Shown one piece after another: positions 13,196 to 24,932 of a DNA stretch of 64,000 nt. The first letter of the stretch is position 1, and each line of letters starts with the position of its first letter. The stretch comes from Alitta virens (Eukaryota > Annelida > Polychaeta > Phyllodocida > Nereididae): assembly GCA_932294295.1 (NCBI GenBank), contig OW028582.1, positions 35,195,204 to 35,259,203 of the forward strand. Direction: 5' to 3'. Below the pieces are notes generated by a model. It did not search any database. It was not told the origin of the DNA and saw only the letters and a list, made by a program, of their open reading frames with translations. Both the position numbers and the translations under genes were made by a program.

Positions 13196-13484
13196 ATTAG
13201 GGCTGCTCAGTGAAAAGACTATATTCCATCACAGTTGGTGGAATTGATATGTTACAGTCTGTAGAATTTATATTTAAACTTGTCTTGTGCGGCTAAAAAC
13301 TGCATAGAGGACTCACACTCCTACATGTTCTGTTATAAATAGCACTTTGATCCCATGATGACTCACAAGGCATCACTCATCTTGTGGCCATTAAAAGATC
13401 AATCACTGTTACCTGAGTTTTCTATCAGGCTCACTAGAGGGCAGGTGGTGTCACTTCATCTATTCCTTGCCATTAGTGACATCA

Positions 13485-13745
13485 ATAATAATAATAATAA
13501 TAATCTTTATTTAAAGTCATTAATAAAATAACAATAAACACTAGCACAAAGGCTAATATGTGACTAAAACAATAATAAAACAACAAGTAAGACAAAATAA
13601 AAACAATGTGTGTAACAGCTTTTTAAAACTTACTAAATCTACATTTCTTTTCAATTCATTAGGCAATAGATTCCATAAGTGAGAGCCGTAATACGAAAAA
13701 AGCCTTTTTACCATATTGGATCCTTTTAAATCTTGGTACAAACAA
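13485..13745 (-). mobile_element. LINE 3' end, truncated
   Basis: On the minus strand an open segment reads 'YYGSHLWNLLPNELKRN..DLVSFKKLLHTL'. This fits the C-terminal tail typical of CR1/RTE/L2-type LINE reverse transcriptases (G..LWN.LP......S...FK..L). It is followed by a short 3' UTR ending 'aaataaagattattatt' with an ATT-repeat tail (13,485-13,502). It is 5'-truncated, as usual for dead LINE copies. The 3' UTR matches 33,650-33,720 and 34,990-35,080. Confidence 0.65.
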
Positions 13746-14984
13746 TATTGATGGATCTCTTAGATTCCTATCACTTCCCTTTACAGTAAAGGCAGCTTAA
13801 ACTTGAACACAAAATAAAGGCTCATCAAGCGCCATTTTCACTTTAAAAGTGAACAAAAGTTTACATATCAATTCCACTAACTGTAATGCAGTGGTTTCTT
13901 GGGCAACAGAAACTTCTATTCTCATTTCTGTTTTAAATGCGCATAATAATTAATGATATATAACTTTTGTGAAAGGACGACCACACACAGTGCTTGTGTA
14001 ATATAAAAAGTTTTTTATGACATGTAAATAAAATATCATGTTACAGAAGTATAGCAATACGACTAGTAGCTAAGTCTAAGACTACCAAGTAGACTAGCTA
14101 AATCTGGTGAGATACACTGTGTAGAAAGTATAAAAGTAAAAACTGACTAGCACATTTTCTAGTAGGTGATGTAAATCAGAGATTATGCAATACAATGACT
14201 ACAATGAGTGTACATTTGCCAAATGGCATAAAAAAGATAACATGATATCTAAGAGTAGATAAAGTAGTACTACAAACATGTATGGCGCTGTGTACAGGGC
14301 TGGCTCCCAAGGGAGGATGGTGCACAAGCATGATAAGGACGGCAGCACAGTGACTATATGTATATAATAATTAATGAAACTTCTGTATTCTTACATTAGC
14401 ACATCAAAGCATCTCTTTGTTAGGATCTTTGGAACCTGTGTCATTTGCATTATTGTACACAATAACCTTCATAACTCTTAAGATGTATTATACATCCATC
14501 TCCTACAGGGCCAATGAGTCAGCAACTATCATGACATTTCTATAACCTATACATGTATAAATTTTGCTTTGAATTACTTGTTACCAAGATGCTCCTGCAG
14601 AAGAGAACTAGGAACGGAAATATGACCTTCCGAAGGTCAGAACTAAGAGACTCACGCTATCACCAGTCCATGGACTATTTACCAAATGACTTTCAATTTA
14701 CATTTTACCATTTCATTTATGTATAGTCCAACTTTTAAAAGCTGCTAATTTTCTAATAAATATATTCATAGTCATAGTCATAATAAGAAGTTTAAGTAAT
14801 ATATTTCAATCATTTGATCAATATTAAAGAAAAACAATTTATAAAACAGCTGAAAGAAATCACAGGCTTCTTTCAAAAACCACTTACTCCGTACTTACTC
14901 CACATATGACATACAAGAAATATGGTTCAGTAAATGGCGAGTGATTTGATGCTCATCTTATGCGATGTAAACCAGTGCTTCTCA
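13746..14984. other. Non-coding stretch
   Basis: AT-rich and stop-dense in all frames. No repeat partner was found within the window and no gene is recognised. Confidence 0.4.
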
Positions 14985-15075
14985 TAAGCAAGCATGCGAT
15001 TTGGCGATTCAATATTGATTCCAACGTAGCAGATATGCAAGGATTCCCTCACTCTCTGTATCCGCTCAGCTTCAG
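14985..15075 (-). repeat. Dispersed repeat R5, copy 2
   Basis: Inverted partner of 10,505-10,605. The minus-strand translation contains RESLHICY and NRMLAYEKHW, similar to the other copy. Family unrecognised. Confidence 0.45.
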
Positions 15076-15510
15076 ATGATAATCTAAATACTGTCACAAG
15101 CCAGTTCTTTGGTTTGTATACATTTGTATATATTTGTACAGCGGAATCCATCAAATAAACTGTTCATAATGTGATTATCTTGAAATTAACACCAATTTGC
15201 TATAACGTTGCTGAAGTTCCAAAAATGTCAACCATATTTAGTAAAATTCAAACCCCAGAGTGTGCAACATCTTAATATTGGGTTCCTGTTTTAAAACTAG
15301 TTTTCAATGATGTTGCTAAAAATAAAGCACTATTATGATTAATTCTGTCTAAACACTTGTATAATAGTATCTAACAAACTTCGTGTGTATATATTTAGGC
15401 TTCAAAAATGTATACGCCCACCGGAATTCTATTTTGAATCTGGCTTTTCTGGCCAAAAACCTCCGCTGTTATTCTGTCCTTGGAATCTATTGTGTTTTTG
15501 TATCATCTCC

Positions 15511-15709
15511 CGATAGATAGATAGATAGATACATAGATACATAGATAGATAGATTGATAGATAGATACATATAGAATAGATGGATAGATAGATAGATAGA
15601 TAGATAGATACATACATACATACATACATACATACATAGATAGATACATACATACATACATATAGAATAGATGGATAGATAGATAGATAGACAGATAGAT
15701 AGATAGATC
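15511..15709. repeat. (GATA)n/(CATA)n microsatellite
   Basis: About 200 bp of GATA units interrupted by ACATACAT and 'gaatagatgg' variants. The 'catatagaatagatggatag' phrase occurs twice about 95 bp apart, so part of the tract has itself been duplicated. Minus-strand YLSI/YVCM open frames are repeat artefacts. Confidence 0.9.
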
Positions 15710-16337
15710 ACCCTCCATCAATTTTAGTCATCAAAAACTAATCTGCACTCTATTTTGTGTCCTGACATCCAATTTATGATAAATTAACAGTTGATTGAGT
15801 TCATAACATGCTCATGTAACGAAATTCTCTTTTCACAAAAAATTATTGCAGCGGCTGACTGAAACTAGTGATAAATAGCTATCCTATTTATTTCCATTAC
15901 AAATTCAAGTTCAACTCATTTATTACAAAATCCTGTTACAAAAGACATATTTTGATGGGCCACACACTTTGTTATATCAAAATTTGCTTTCAACATCCCA
16001 AGAAGTTAACCTTCATCAACCAATTTGAAAGTTAATGGAATCCTGCAATGAGATTTATCTCGAAACAACCATGAGAGCTAGTCTTGCATGACAACTGATC
16101 ATTAAATTCCAATGGTGCATGTTTAATGCCATGCAAACATTCTATAGTGAAGTCTCAATACAGAAGTTAGCTTAAATGAAAGGAGAACAGGCCACAGGAG
16201 GATTAGATTGGATTGCATCCAAGAGAATGATTCAGTTTGAAAGGAGGAGTCTAAAAAAACAGACCATATTTAATTAGGATGAAGAGTTACCACAATAACA
16301 CAAATACTGGTATTTTCTCTGCTACTAGATATTACTG

Positions 16338-16714
16338 CAGTTAGTTTCATTAAAAAGGGCTATACGTTGCTACCTTCCACTGAACGGAACATTCTGGCTA
16401 TAGCTGGCTACTCAAAGCCGGATCTAAAAGTACATGCAGCACCATTTGGTGAGTAACTTAAAGAGTTATGCATATTTGTAATTTTTTGTTGAAAAGATAC
16501 ATGCCTATTGCAAATACACAGTCATGATATATTAGTCTTTTATTAGATAAATTTCTTACATTTACCAAGGTTAATATTTTTTTCAGTGGTGGTAGGTGTG
16601 AGCTGACTATAAACTAGGAGTATACAGAAGTGGCTGGCTACAGCTAGTTATAGCTAAAGCCAGGAAAAGGTCGCTACAGCTGTCTAGAGTCGACCATATT
16701 TTAAGAAACTAACT
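16338..16714 (-). mobile_element. TA-type MITE, family M1, copy 3
   Basis: Starts CAGTTAGTTTCATTAAAA and ends in the inverted form 'gtcgaccatattttaagaaactaact'. The internal order of motifs is reversed relative to copies 1 and 2. The flanking TA dinucleotides are not intact here, so this is the most decayed or end-trimmed copy. Confidence 0.7.
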
Positions 16715-16839
16715 ACTTCTATCACAATTACTTTTACCACTCCTATCACTACCAATACCTCTATAACAGAGCATCCCTAGTTGTTCAAACGTTTTAATGG
16801 TGAGGTGATCTTAAATGTCTGGTTCCACTGTCCACAAAA

Positions 16840-17170
16840 GCCATGCAACATCACCAGCATATTTCCCATATATACAATATGATACAACTGAAGCCAAGCA
16901 GCCTGTGTAGAGTGAGCAGCACTTTGCACATGAGGATGGGATGAATAATGCACTCCACATAAAAGTTTCAGCAGCAGAACAGGAGCAGTCCCCTCCAACA
17001 AATTAATAGCAATGGATGGCTGTCCCATCAAGATCCAATCCACTGCCCATCTCACTCCAATGCACATCACAGCAATATCAGGTAATTGCGGAATAATACA
17101 GAGTAATTCAAAGTAATTGTAAGCATTCATGAGCAAAAAATGCATGTATTTTCGCCCAAAATCGCCTCCT
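16840..17170 (-). CDS. Candidate orphan exon, unidentified
   Basis: On the minus strand there is an uninterrupted frame from about 17,170 down to 16,840. It follows an acceptor-like 'cccaccttcag' and encodes a helix-rich, non-repetitive sequence (FLLMNAYNYFELL ... AVLLLKL-like stretches ... AAWLQLYHI). Its composition is more protein-like than any other open frame in 1-41 kb. I do not recognise the family. Downstream the frame runs into a MITE-like end ('agtggaaccagacatttaagat', near 16,800-16,830), so the true 3' boundary must be earlier. A donor such as CTG|GTGATG near 16,855 is possible. It may be an exon of a minus-strand gene whose other exons lie outside the window, a pseudogene fragment, or chance. 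Confidence 0.28.
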
Positions 17171-17339
17171 GAAGGTGGGTATATTTAAGGTTTTGGCCCA
17201 AATTGTCACAGCTTACAGCCAATTTCATAGACATGGAAACTGTAATGGTTAATATCTCTGTGAGCTGATGTTGCTTATGATATCTTATGACTGTAAATAA
17301 CGTTTATCTATGTGTTTCATTAGTAGAATAGAGCCATGT

Positions 17340-17515
17340 GAATAGTGAAGTTGGTGGTCCCTTGTACGCCATGTCTATGCAGGGGCAAGTAAAAGACTCC
17401 ACTCATTGGGGACATGTATCATGTTGTGAACTCCAAGCCATATCATTTCATCATAATGTTTGCCTCTGGTCATATAAGCTGACCTAGCTTGAGACCAGCA
17501 GCATTGAGACTATAT
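17340..17515 (+). repeat. SINE family B, 3' portion
   Basis: Contains the family phrases 'ggtggtcccttgtacgccatgtctatgc', 'ggcaagtaaaagac' and 'gtttgcctctggtcatataagctga'. The tRNA-like head is missing or too degraded to see. Confidence 0.5.
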
Positions 17516-17734
17516 CATTTCAAATTTTAACAATCACAGGAATGCATGTCATTTGAACCAATTGGGTAATTGTGTGAAATCCAACTTAATCGACCACCTA
17601 TAATTAGTCTATAAGAGTAGTAATTAAAAGCCACTTATATGGCCTAGATGGACTGGTACTTAGCTATTGGTCACCAAGCCAATTGCCACAAAACAAAAAG
17701 CTTAATAAAAGCAACAACTGGACTTTCCCAACAG

Positions 17735-17960
17735 AATACATCAGCCTCGTTCAACATTGCACACTCCTCGGAGGGCATGAGTTTAATTACTGTCTTTGCA
17801 TAATTCATGGTTCCTTCTTGGGTGACGGTCGGTGCCCGACAACCTCTATCTCGCCAGCGGAGTGTGGGACATTTGATCTCCTTCTTAGAGGTAACAAAAC
17901 CCACAAATCACAGGTTTCTGGCCTTCGTGATTTAAGGCTCACTGTGGCTTGGCGCTATAT
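17735..17960 (-). repeat. Dispersed repeat R6, copy 2
   Basis: Reverse-complement partner of 11,470-11,720, with matching landmarks in the same order. The open frames on both strands here look non-coding. Confidence 0.55.
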
Positions 17961-18420
17961 ATTCTCATTCTTGCTTGCAACCTTGGTCGCCAAGAATTAG
18001 TATTATCTTCTGCCTGTTCCAGTCTTTACTTATGTCCATGCCAGCTTGCCAACAGTCAAACTGTAGTCTGCAGCATTCAGTTTGCCCTTTGTGCTCTCAT
18101 GTAAACATTACACAAATCCTCATGGACTTATATCGCCAAGTTTGAAAATTGGCAAACACAAGGACTGATTTCCCCTGGCATAATTCTTCACACTCATTTT
18201 AATGCCTTGAGTATGTAAAATTTCCCGAAAGACCTCTGGGCATTCTCTCATACTCAGTATGACTACACCAGCAATTGCATACCTTTTCATGTATCCATCT
18301 ATCTTTCTATCTAACTAAATGTATATATCTGACACTTGGATTCTGTAAGTGTAATGACAAGACAAGCTCAAGGCAATAAGAAATCAGAAATAGCACTTTC
18401 AGTGCTGTTGGTAAGTGGTA

Positions 18421-18528
18421 CCCAGATAGCATTCCAAATTGTTTCAACATCGGCACGACGTCGGCAATGTTGAAACGATGTTGTACGATATAGAAACGAC
18501 GCTGGCCATTTTTGGAATGCTGTCTGGG
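18421..18528. mobile_element. Short palindromic MITE, TA-flanked
   Basis: 108 bp with inverted termini CCCAGATAGCATTCCAAA and TTTGGAATGCTGTCTGGG, flanked by TA on both sides (18,419-18,420 and 18,529-18,530). An inner pair (TTTCAACATCGGC / GTTGAAACGATG) extends the foldback. Its superfamily cannot be assigned from this copy alone. Confidence 0.75.
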
Positions 18529-18544
18529 TAATCCCTTTAGCCAC

Positions 18545-19008
18545 GAGATCGATCTATCTAGCTATCCAGCTATCTATCTATCTATCTATCTACCTGTCTA
18601 CCTATCTATCTATCTCTCTATCTTTCTATCTTTCTATCTATCTATCTACCTGTCTACCTATCTATCTACCTTCCTACCTATCTACCCATCTATCTATTTA
18701 TCTTTCTATCTATCTTTCTATCTATCTATCTACCTGTCTACCTATCTACCTGCCTGCCTATCTACCTATCTATCTATCTATCTACCTATCTATCTACCTG
18801 TCTACCTATCTACCTATCTATCTATCTATCTATCTACCTGTCTACCTATCTACCTATCTATCTACCGGCCTGCCTATCTACCTATATATCTATCTATCAA
18901 TCTATCTATCTATCTATCTATCTACCTGTCTACCTATCTATCTATCTACCTGTCTACCTATTTAGCTATCTACCTGTCTACCTACCTACCAATCTATCTA
19001 TCTATCTA
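18545..19008. repeat. Compound microsatellite (ATCT/ACCT/GCCT)n
   Basis: More than 450 bp of TCTA/CCTA/CTGT tetranucleotides beginning just 16 bp after the MITE at 18,421-18,528. The long open frame across it is an artefact of stop-free tetranucleotides. Confidence 0.93.
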
Positions 19009-19684
19009 TTCTTCTTTTCAATATGCCCTAATACCAAGTTCAATCATTGTCCTTCATTAACTCATCAGTCACAAAGAGGCTGGGGGGAAATCAAGGATAG
19101 CGAGAACATTTCCCATGATTCCAAGCAACCAATTCGAGGTCCCAGGGTTGCCATCGAAACAATCAGTCACGTGGTCTGGTTCCTGAATCCTGTCAAAGAT
19201 GACAGGGAACGAGAGGTTCAATCAACTTTTCGTCAACTCAAGAATTGATTCGAGCAGAAAAGGAGGAAAAGGGGGGCATGCGATTAAAGACCGAAGCTCT
19301 ACACAAATCATGAACACGCCATAAAAGAAGACCATAAAAGAACAATACAGCTGTAGCAGACGTTTAGTCGCATCTTTGCAAGAGTATATTGCATTCCCAA
19401 AGAGATTGCACTCACAGACTCATTATTTGGTAGACAATAAAATTCTTAATGAGATTTCTTTCTCATCATGCTCATTCTCATTCAAGACAACTTTCCACCC
19501 CAACTGCAGCAGTTTCCATCAAGATTTAATTTCATGTTAATAAAAACAATAATCATATTTCATTTCATTACAATTTTGATTAATATCATTGTATTAGCTT
19601 ATATGATTGAGTTCTGTCCTCCTAAGAAAGTATTTACCACCATCGAGGATGACAAAATGTAGATGTAAATCAGGGTCTGTAATC

Positions 19685-19970
19685 ACTCAACGGAGCCTTG
19701 GATTTATGACACATCTTTGGCAGGGCAAGCCAGAGTCTTTCGCAACTCCCTGGGGAGTATTGAGCCTTTAACACGGGGTTAACCGCAGGGGCTTTTTAAA
19801 GAGCTCACACCAGTGCCATCACTATTGGTGCCTAATACCAAGTGCCCATTACACCTGGGAGGCAATGGTTGGAAAGGATCTGCCCAAATCCTCCAAGCCA
19901 TGGTGCATGGAGGTTAGATTCCGCAACCTTGTGGCGAACACCTTAAGTACTAGGCTGGTGGAATTTATTG
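19685..19970 (+). repeat. Dispersed repeat R4, longest copy
   Basis: Landmarks are 'gtctttcgcaactccctgggga', 'aacacggggttaaccgca' and 'gagctcacaccagtgccatcac', followed by a tRNA-like reverse segment ('ggttagattccgcaacc..aacaccttaagtactaggc'). Other copies lie at 24,365-24,470 (+), about 6,440-6,540 (+) and the last about 60 bp of the window (minus). Probably a SINE with a degenerate head. Confidence 0.55.
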
Positions 19971-21158
19971 GTGTAGTAAAAGTACTAAAAACTTATAAAC
20001 TCTCTACCATAGTTACTACACACATTGGCTTCATTGGTCGGATATTTGTTCACCTTTTAACCTCATATTTTGTAACATTAGTAACATGGATCCGTGAAAT
20101 TGCATTAATATGAGTTGGTCTTAAAGTGAGGACAACTGGTATCAAGATATACTGGACTTCCTGTATGTTTTTAATCAATGCACAAAATTTCAAACCAATC
20201 TAATTTAAACTTGACAATAAATAAATCCCACTGAGCTAATAGATGATCAGGAATCTTCAATCTAATAATCCGTTTTTAAAGTTACTGCCAGAATATTAGT
20301 CTAAAATTTGAACAAACAAAACAATCGCGAAACTCTTGCTCTTTGATAGCACTTTTAATGAATCGCTCGATTCCATTGATGTTTGACAATTGTGCCAAAA
20401 CGAGGCCATCCAGCCGCCATTTCAAAAAGCTTGGATTCCAACCGCATAACTCCATCTCTCAATATTCCAATATCCCATTAGTTTTCCGCTCAAACTAAGT
20501 TAGTTTCCCGATGAAAAATAATTCCACAAAGAGATGACAAATATTGACAAAGAGCGCGTTCAGCTAGAGGAAGGGAATTTCGCCTCGGTGATGATTCGTT
20601 GGAAAAAAAACCCCCATCGCCCTACAAGTAAACGAATTGGAATAGATAGCATCAGAGTGTATCTTTTCCATAGAATCACTGTTTCGAATTAATGTATGCG
20701 CATAACCGCTTCATGTATAATCTGACCACAAGTTGCCAAGCCGTCGACCGGCAGAATCGGATGTCGAATCAACCAACCAGAGTCTGCGAAGATTTTCTTG
20801 TTCTCCAAATATGATCAATTTTTGGCATGACAGTTGTGTCTAGATTTAATAAGGATGTTCATTGCTTAGTCAGCAAACAGCAGGGAAATTGCAAATGAAG
20901 TCACTAAGGCCCAGTGGAGTTGTGCTTGCTATTGTTTAAGCTGCAATGTCACAACCTCACTGGGTTCAGTTAACTGTCAGGGCAGCCTCAGTATATGGAC
21001 TACTGTGATATATGGAAAACCTAAAATGGAGTCAAACGGAGGGTAATAGCCAGCTTAGAGTAGGTTTACCAAGATGGAAACAACCAGTGCTGAAATCATG
21101 CAGATGTAAATCCAACAATGAAGATATATTGCGATTATAGTTCTTTAACCAACTTCCA
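19971..21158. other. Non-coding; complex sequence at 20,270-20,880
   Basis: No gene and no repeat partner. The part from about 20,270 to 20,880 is mixed in composition, lacks simple repeats and has no long open frame. That is what a conserved regulatory block would look like, but nothing here proves it. Confidence 0.35.
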
Positions 21159-21245
21159 GGTGGCCTAGTGGTGTAAGGCATGGAGCTGCTCTTCTGAACT
21201 GAAGGTCCCATGTTCAAATGCCTTTCTGGCCCTACTCAGGTGCTG
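21159..21245 (+). repeat. tRNA-like SINE head, family B type
   Basis: GGTGGCCTAGTGGTGTAAGGC (A box region) and a B-box-like 'catgttcaaatgcc' make a Leu/Ser-type head. It abuts a family A SINE in the opposite orientation, giving a tail-to-tail SINE pair. Confidence 0.55.
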
Positions 21246-21284
21246 AATTGCAACAAAAAGTCTGCATTTGGTCTCACCAATTAA

Positions 21285-21472
21285 ATGGGTGGGTGGGTTA
21301 GGGCTTTAAGTCCTGTATTTTGGCACCTGATGGACTAATTAGGACTGGCAGGGATCATCGCAATGAGATGATGGATGAAACAGCCACCCAAGTTTAGGCT
21401 CGACTGGGAATTGAACCCAGGATCCAATGGTTGGAAGCCCAGTGCGCTACCACTGAACTAGGCCCCCACCCT
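21285..21472 (-). repeat. tRNA-derived SINE, family A, well preserved
   Basis: On the minus strand: A box TAGTTCAGTGG, B box GGGTTCAATTCCC, then the family body ('catccatcatctcattgc', 'ccctgccagtcctaat', 'caggtgccaaaatacagg'). It is less decayed than the copy at 1,270 and ends near 'aacccacccaccc'. Confidence 0.75.
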
Positions 21473-22195
21473 CCCAGCAAGTAAAGTACCCACCCATCAC
21501 GTAGAGTCAGCCAAAATATATCTCATTGTTTTATCGAACCCGCTCAGCTTCACAGTCTGACAAGCAGTACTTATTTATCCACACTCTAAATAAAGAACCT
21601 TCTGGCTTTAGAAATGCTTTGAAGTCACTACAGCCAGCTGGTGTCACTGCTAAGCACAGCTATACATTGCTGTTGTTTTAAACAAAAGATCCTTACCTGA
21701 AGTACAGAATATACGTTAAATTTAAGTAAAAATGTTTGATAACACTGCATTTTGATAGTCATATACATGTATGAAGAAGAACTTTAAATTTAATCTAATT
21801 TTTGCTTCACTAGATGTAATGATGTCCTCATCTATAATTTGGTTGAGGGATTTACATATGACAGAAGACGTTTTTAGTGTGAAGTGAAGAGGTTAATTTC
21901 TAAACCAACTAACTAGAGCTGCCAACTAAAGCTTACATAAATTCAAATTACTTTTGGTGTCAACCAACAAAAGCACAGACCAGCCTGGGTTTATGTTGCT
22001 TTTTCTTCTTCTTTTATAAGGTTAGTTAAAAAAATGTATATTATAGAAATGATTATTACAACCTGAATAGTCAGACTATTGAAATGATTTTTGTTTCCAT
22101 GGACTTTATTTTCATTGCATGTTAACTTAACAGTGCCTAGTTGACTTTTTCCTATACATAAGACTTTACTATAAATAAGGCAGAGCAGTCAGTGT

Positions 22196-22780
22196 TTTTC
22201 GGACTAGGAGCAGTCAGACAATGTTTGCTGAGGGGAAATGACAAACTTTTTTTTTTTATCTCTAATCTTTTTCCATTTGCAGAGTTTTTCGGACTAAGAG
22301 CAGTCAGAAAGTGTTTGCTCAGGGATAAATGATTGGGTGTTATTAACTTTTTCTAATATTTAATGTTTTTTTTTGAGGATATTGTTAACTTTATTTATTT
22401 ACAAACAAGACTCCACGAAGAGTCACTAAATAAATTAAGCAGATCGAGAAGTCAGAGTTTTTTCGGACTAGGAGCAGTCAGACAATGTTTGCTGAGGGGG
22501 AATGACAAATTTTTTTTTTTTATCTCTAATCTTTTTCCATTTGCAGAGTTTTTCGGACTAAGAGCAGTCAGACAGTGTTTGCTCAGGGATAAATGAATTG
22601 GTAAATTATTAACTTTTTCTAATATTTAATGTCTCTTTTTAGGATATTGTTAACTTTATTTATTTACAAACAAGACTGCACGAAGAGTCACTAAATAAAT
22701 TAAGCAGATCGAGAAGTCAGAGTTTTTTCGGACTAGGAGCAGTCAGACAATGTTTGCTGAGGGAGGAATGATGATGAACG
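22196..22780 (+). repeat. 264-bp tandem repeat with internal 90-bp echo
   Basis: The core phrase TTTTTCGGACTAGGAGCAGT begins near 22,195, 22,459 and 22,724, giving a unit of about 264 bp in two full copies plus a partial third. Within each unit a variant core (CGGACTAAGAGCAGTCAG) follows 90 bp later (22,290 and 22,554). It is preceded by 'tttttccatttgcag', which looks like a splice acceptor. The stop-free reading across units repeats the peptide FFGLRAVRQCLLR. No known family recognised. Copies are very similar, so the array is young or homogenised. Confidence 0.85.
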
Positions 22781-23199
22781 GAAGGAGGCAAGTGGGAACT
22801 CATTAAAACTTTGAGACTGGGAACCAGGAAAGTGGATGAACAAGGGGAAAAAAGAGAAAAAAAGAGGGTAAAAAGTTAGGGATGGGATTCATTACAAAAA
22901 TGGCCACCGTCCAAACAAAAAAAGGTTGTTGAGTTCTATTAGAGCTGGCTAAAACTCTTCCGGCCAATTTTCTGTTTTTCAGTGCCAATCAATAGTTCTG
23001 TAAACACACCAAAAAAAACCCCCAGCATAACCACATAACGATGTTTGCCAAAACTTCAAAACTTCCTAGACATTAATTGGACATCTTTTTAAAAATAAAC
23101 ATACACAACATTGCATCCTCGCAACTCAAATTTCAGCATGAACAGAAGTGCTCTTCGCAAAGCTCTTTGATAAAGCAATCATATTATCCTATCTGGTCT

Positions 23200-23405
23200 T
23201 GTTTCTTGTCTTGTCTTCTCTTGTCTTTCCTTCTCTTATCTTGTCTTGTCTTATCTTATTTTGTCTACCTTATCTTTGTTTATCTTGCCTTTTTCTTTGT
23301 CTTGCATCATATCTCATTTCATCGTATGATCACATCTCATGTTATGTCATGTCTTATCTCATTTCATCTCATCTGTTTTCTTATCTTCATTTATCTCATG
23401 TCTGT
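23200..23405. repeat. Degenerate pentanucleotide tract (TCTTG/TTATC)n
   Basis: About 200 bp of cttgt, cttat and tcatc pentamers, strongly pyrimidine-biased. The open frames it creates (LSCLVLSYL...) are repeat artefacts. Confidence 0.8.
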
Positions 23406-24364
23406 GCATTCACTTACACCTAACGCTCTTCTCATTCTTTCCTTTGTTTCCCCTTTTCATGTACAGTGTGTTCTATTAATAGACTAATCAATATGTTCTA
23501 TCAAAAGCGGCGAAACAAACGTTTGTTACAAACCATATTATATATTGAATATGACGCAACATGACGCCAATTCACGCCATAATGAGTCACCTATTCTACC
23601 TGTCAATTCAATATATATCCCACCTCCACGAAGTTCCTGGATTCCTGGAAACTCGTTGCACTTGACTTGGAAAGAAACGGAAATGGCTCCTTACTTCCGG
23701 TTGGCAGCAAGGACCACAATGCATTTTCCTTTGTTCTGACTTCCGGTTTTAATGGGGCCGTTTCCTGTTTGAATTCTATGCAAGTCATTTCTATGACCTC
23801 TTCAAGTCTTCGCTTTCAGTAGCTACTAATGGCGTTTCAGACTTTCTCGTTTTTCCTATTTTATTTGTTTTTAGTTTTTTTTTTCAAAAACTATTTTAGG
23901 CCTGACAGTCTGACATACTACTACTTCTAAGTCTGTGCCTGCCTTGGTAACAGTAACTATCTCCCTCTGCACTCTAAATAACCATTGAGCACTAATTGAA
24001 ATTAATTCTAGGAGGTGAACTTGCCCCAATGGATGTGTGTCCCCCTCTGGTCTTCTCCTGAAAGCCCAGTAATCCAATTCAGATGTGTAATGCTGTCATT
24101 GTGATGCAGTATAAAGTGGAATGCTACCATTGTAACTTAGTATAAGGCATTACTGTAAGCATTAAATGAAAGCTGATCACATTTGGACTTTTAAGAATGG
24201 ATACTGTGCCCATGGGGTCTCGTTTATCACAGAGATAAGAAGACTGGAGTGTGCTTCGACTGATGTTTTTGATACGTCTTGAGTCACTTAAAAGTTGTAC
24301 CACTAGCAAGCTGGTCAAAAATGTAAATATACCAGGTTTGTAATTACACCAATGGGCGCCCAAT

Positions 24365-24470
24365 TCGGACTTTCTCAACTCCCTGGGGACTTTAATGGAA
24401 ATATTCAACCTTGAACACAGGGTTATCTGCAAGGGCTTAAGAGCTCACACCAGCATCACCACTTGTGGCA
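24365..24470 (+). repeat. Dispersed repeat R4, partial copy
   Basis: Shares 'actttctcaactccctggggac', 'aacacagggtta' and 'gagctcacaccag' with 19,685-19,970. Confidence 0.5.
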
Positions 24471-24562
24471 TCTTACAACAAAATCAGTGTTTGTGACCTC
24501 AGACGCTACAAAATGTATTTCAGAAGGACATGAGCAAAATTTAGGCATTTTGTGTGACCAAT

Positions 24563-24932
24563 TATGCTATGCAATGCTATGCTATGCAATGCCATGCTAT
24601 GCAATGCTATGCTATGCAATGTTATGCTATGCAATACTATGCTATGCAATGTTATGCTATGCAATGCTATGCAATGCCATGCTATGCAATGCTATGCTAT
24701 GCAATACTATGCTATGCAATGTTATGCTATGCAATGCTATGCAATGCCATGCTATGCAATGCTATGCTATGCAATACTATGCTATGCAATGTTATGCTAT
24801 GCAATGCTATGCAATGCCATGCTATGCAATGCTATGCTATGCAATACTATGATATGCAATGTTATGCTATGCAATACTATGCTATGCAATGCTATGCAAT
24901 GCTATGCTATGCAATGCTATGCAATGCTATGA
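24563..24932. repeat. WATGC pentamer array with 70-bp higher-order period
   Basis: The tract is built from TATGC and AATGC pentamers, mostly in triplets TATGC-TATGC-AATGC. The marker variant 'gccatg' recurs near 24,677, 24,747 and 24,817, a 70-bp (14-pentamer) higher-order unit. No unit creates a stop, so three plus-strand frames stay open (CYAML repeats). These are not genes. Confidence 0.92.

Noticed and set aside
22196..22780. CRISPR-like array
   Set aside because: Units are 264-bp direct repeats without regular short repeats and unique spacers, in an animal genome.
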